This document shows, one piece after another, positions 4,164 to 5,498 of a stretch of 5,498 nt of DNA. The position numbers and the translations under genes were made by a program. The DNA lies in contig JAHDDM010000098.1 in NCBI GenBank assembly GCA_020629355.1, forward strand, positions 1 to 5,498, read 5' to 3'. Numbering within the stretch: the first letter of the stretch is position 1; every line of letters begins with the position of its first letter. The stretch is from Rhodospirillaceae bacterium (lineage in GTDB: Bacteria; Pseudomonadota; Alphaproteobacteria; JABSOH01). The notes under the pieces were generated by a model. That model was given only the letters and a program-made list of their open reading frames with translations. It was not told the origin of the DNA and searched no databases.

Positions 4164-5498
4164 ATGGAAAATACGAAATCTCCCATACAAAGCTATATAG
4201 CAAGCCTTGAGCCGCGCTATATCTTTGACGCGGCAGCCGCAGCAGCAGGTGCTGAAATGGCGGCTGATTTTGCTGCACAATCCGAGGCTGAGTTACAGAT
4301 AGCCTCTGCCCTCAATAGTGATACCCCTCAATCGGTGGCGGGACAATCCCTGATAGACCAAAGCATTGCACTTGGTGTCGCCGCGTTCTCTGATACGGCT
4401 TCAAGCAGCAAGACACTTGTTTTTGTTGATGCCCATCTTGGTGCACAAGAAATTCAAACCTTGCAAGACGGCCTCCCAAGCAGCAGTGCCATGCACCTGA
4501 TCAACAATAATTCGGATGCCCTAGGCCAAATGGCGCGTGTATTGGCAGGCTATCAAGATATCGAATCACTGCATATTGTTTCTCATGGCAGTGCAGGTGT
4601 CCTCAGTTTTGGCGCGGCAGATGTTGACTTTAATGCCCTGACCCCTGCACAAGTAGCCTCGTTAGAGAGTATCAGCAGCCGAATCACCGAACAAAGCGAT
4701 ATTCTCATCTATGGTTGCGACTTTGCTGCTGGTGAAATTGGTAAAAGTGCGGTTGCACAATTCTCCAGTCTCACCAATGCCGATATTGCCGCCAGCAATG
4801 ATGCCACTGGCAGCACCGCTTTAGGCGCCGATTGGGAACTCGAAGTCACTACTGGAAAGATTGAGGCCAGCATCGCTTTTAACAGCACTGCACAACAAAG
4901 CTTCTCTGTAGTACTGAACAGCATCATCAGTAATTCCAGCACTGGTGCAAAATTCTGGCTTGATGCCAATGATCGCGGTGCTGACGATACTCTGTGGAAA
5001 AACAAGGGCATTGACTCCAGCCTTACAGCAACAAGACAAGGCACACCGCCAGCCAACGCCACCACAACCATGAATGGCAAAGAGGCTCTGGTCTTTAATA
5101 ATAATCTTTATTACGAGACCAATCTGAGCTTCGGCGAAAAGCCAGAAAATACCGCACTTACCATTCATCAATCAGACCTCAGCACGCCTGGTACAGTCAT
5201 AAGCACCTACCATTACGCTGATACGCTGAAAATTGGCGCTGATGCTCAAGCCACACCTCAAAGCAAATATACTGGTAACATTGCTGAAGTCGTGGTTTTT
5301 GATCGCTTCCTCAATCAGGCCGAAATACTCATCGTCAAGAATAGCCTTGCAGCGAAATGGGGGCAACCGCTTGAATCTTATGCTGATCTCTATAAAGGCG
5401 AAGAAAGCAAGCGCGGCAATTATGATACAGGTGTCGTTGGAATTCTCAATCTTAGCCCGAAAGACACCGTTCTGGAAAATTCTGCTGCCGGCCTTCAA
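4164..5498 (+). CDS. Giant DUF4347 surface/secreted protein, N-terminal 445 residues (partial)
   Basis: The frame is open from ATG 4164 to the end of the window and continues beyond it. The start is followed by the L-E-P-R-Y-I-F-D-A-A motif (15-24), of the LEPR-XLL kind found near the N-terminus of very large repetitive secreted proteins of Gram-negative bacteria. There is no Sec signal peptide, so export by a type I system with a C-terminal signal is likely (inference). Residues 83-235 form a DUF4347 domain: K-T-L-V-F-V-D-A-H (83-91), L-H-I-V-S-H-G-S-A-G (136-145), I-L-I-Y-G-C-D-F-A-A-G (180-190) and L-G-A-D-W-E-L-E (220-227). His141 and Cys185 resemble a clan CD peptidase pair. Residues 262-400 look like a concanavalin/LamG-type domain, opening F-W-L-D-A-N-D and closing I-A-E-V-V-V-F-D-R with A-A-K-W-G; its middle seems short. 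The last 45 residues, ending E-N-S-A-A-G-L-Q, begin another module, perhaps cadherin-like. It probably works as an adhesin or surface protein. It stands where a phage tape measure gene would be expected after the G/T pair. Confidence 0.85.
   Translation, partial: MENTKSPIQSYIASLEPRYIFDAAAAAAGAEMAADFAAQSEAELQIASALNSDTPQSVAGQSLIDQSIALGVAAFSDTASSSKTLVFVDAHLGAQEIQTLQDGLPSSSAMHLINNNSDALGQMARVLAGYQDIESLHIVSHGSAGVLSFGAADVDFNALTPAQVASLESISSRITEQSDILIYGCDFAAGEIGKSAVAQFSSLTNADIAASNDATGSTALGADWELEVTTGKIEASIAFNSTAQQSFSVVLNSIISNSSTGAKFWLDANDRGADDTLWKNKGIDSSLTATRQGTPPANATTTMNGKEALVFNNNLYYETNLSFGEKPENTALTIHQSDLSTPGTVISTYHYADTLKIGADAQATPQSKYTGNIAEVVVFDRFLNQAEILIVKNSLAAKWGQPLESYADLYKGEESKRGNYDTGVVGILNLSPKDTVLENSAAGLQ

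Noticed and set aside
4709..5498. Three minus-strand frames (4709-5080, 4821-5171, 5172-5498)
   Set aside because: They are antisense to the continuous frame that starts at 4164 and carries the DUF4347 and LamG-like signatures; they have low-complexity translations and no domains.

Overview
The window looks like part of an alphaproteobacterial chromosome. The evidence is a DnaA and DnaN of alphaproteobacterial flavour, a DUF3572 gene (a family largely confined to that class), and a cluster of GANTC sites (the CcrM methylation target of many alphaproteobacteria) beside dnaA. The order and genus cannot be fixed from the sequence. No rRNA, tRNA, CRISPR array, insertion sequence or transposase was seen.

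The left half is the replication-initiation cluster on the minus strand: dnaA (2683-1280), dnaN (1213-98) and the first 33 codons of recF (from 98, running off the window). The dnaN stop and the recF start overlap as TGATG. Divergent from it, after a 328-base spacer, is a DUF3572 gene (3012-3302, plus strand). The spacer holds two imperfect DnaA boxes, five GANTC sites and a long imperfect inverted repeat, so it is a candidate dnaA control region and possibly part of oriC.

The right half is on the plus strand. After a 174-base spacer with a GC-rich hairpin and a perfect 12-bp AT-rich dyad come two short overlapping reading frames and then a very large gene. The two short frames resemble a phage tail assembly chaperone pair: a G-like protein (3477-3791) and a DUF1799-like frame (to 4132). 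They are joined by a textbook programmed -1 frameshift signal: an in-phase A AAA AAC heptamer (3782-3788), a 7-base spacer, and a perfect 10-bp stem-loop (3796-3829). The predicted products are a 104-residue G protein and a 218-residue G-T fusion.

In tailed phages the next gene is normally the tape measure protein. Here, 31 bases downstream, lies instead the N-terminal 445 residues of a giant surface or secreted protein (4164 to beyond the window end). It has a LEPR-type N-terminal motif, a DUF4347 domain with a His-Gly/Cys pair like clan CD (caspase-like) peptidases, and a concanavalin/LamG-like domain. A frameshifting tail-chaperone pair in front of a giant repetitive-type protein is the most unusual feature of the window. 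It may be a domesticated chaperone module or a prophage remnant.
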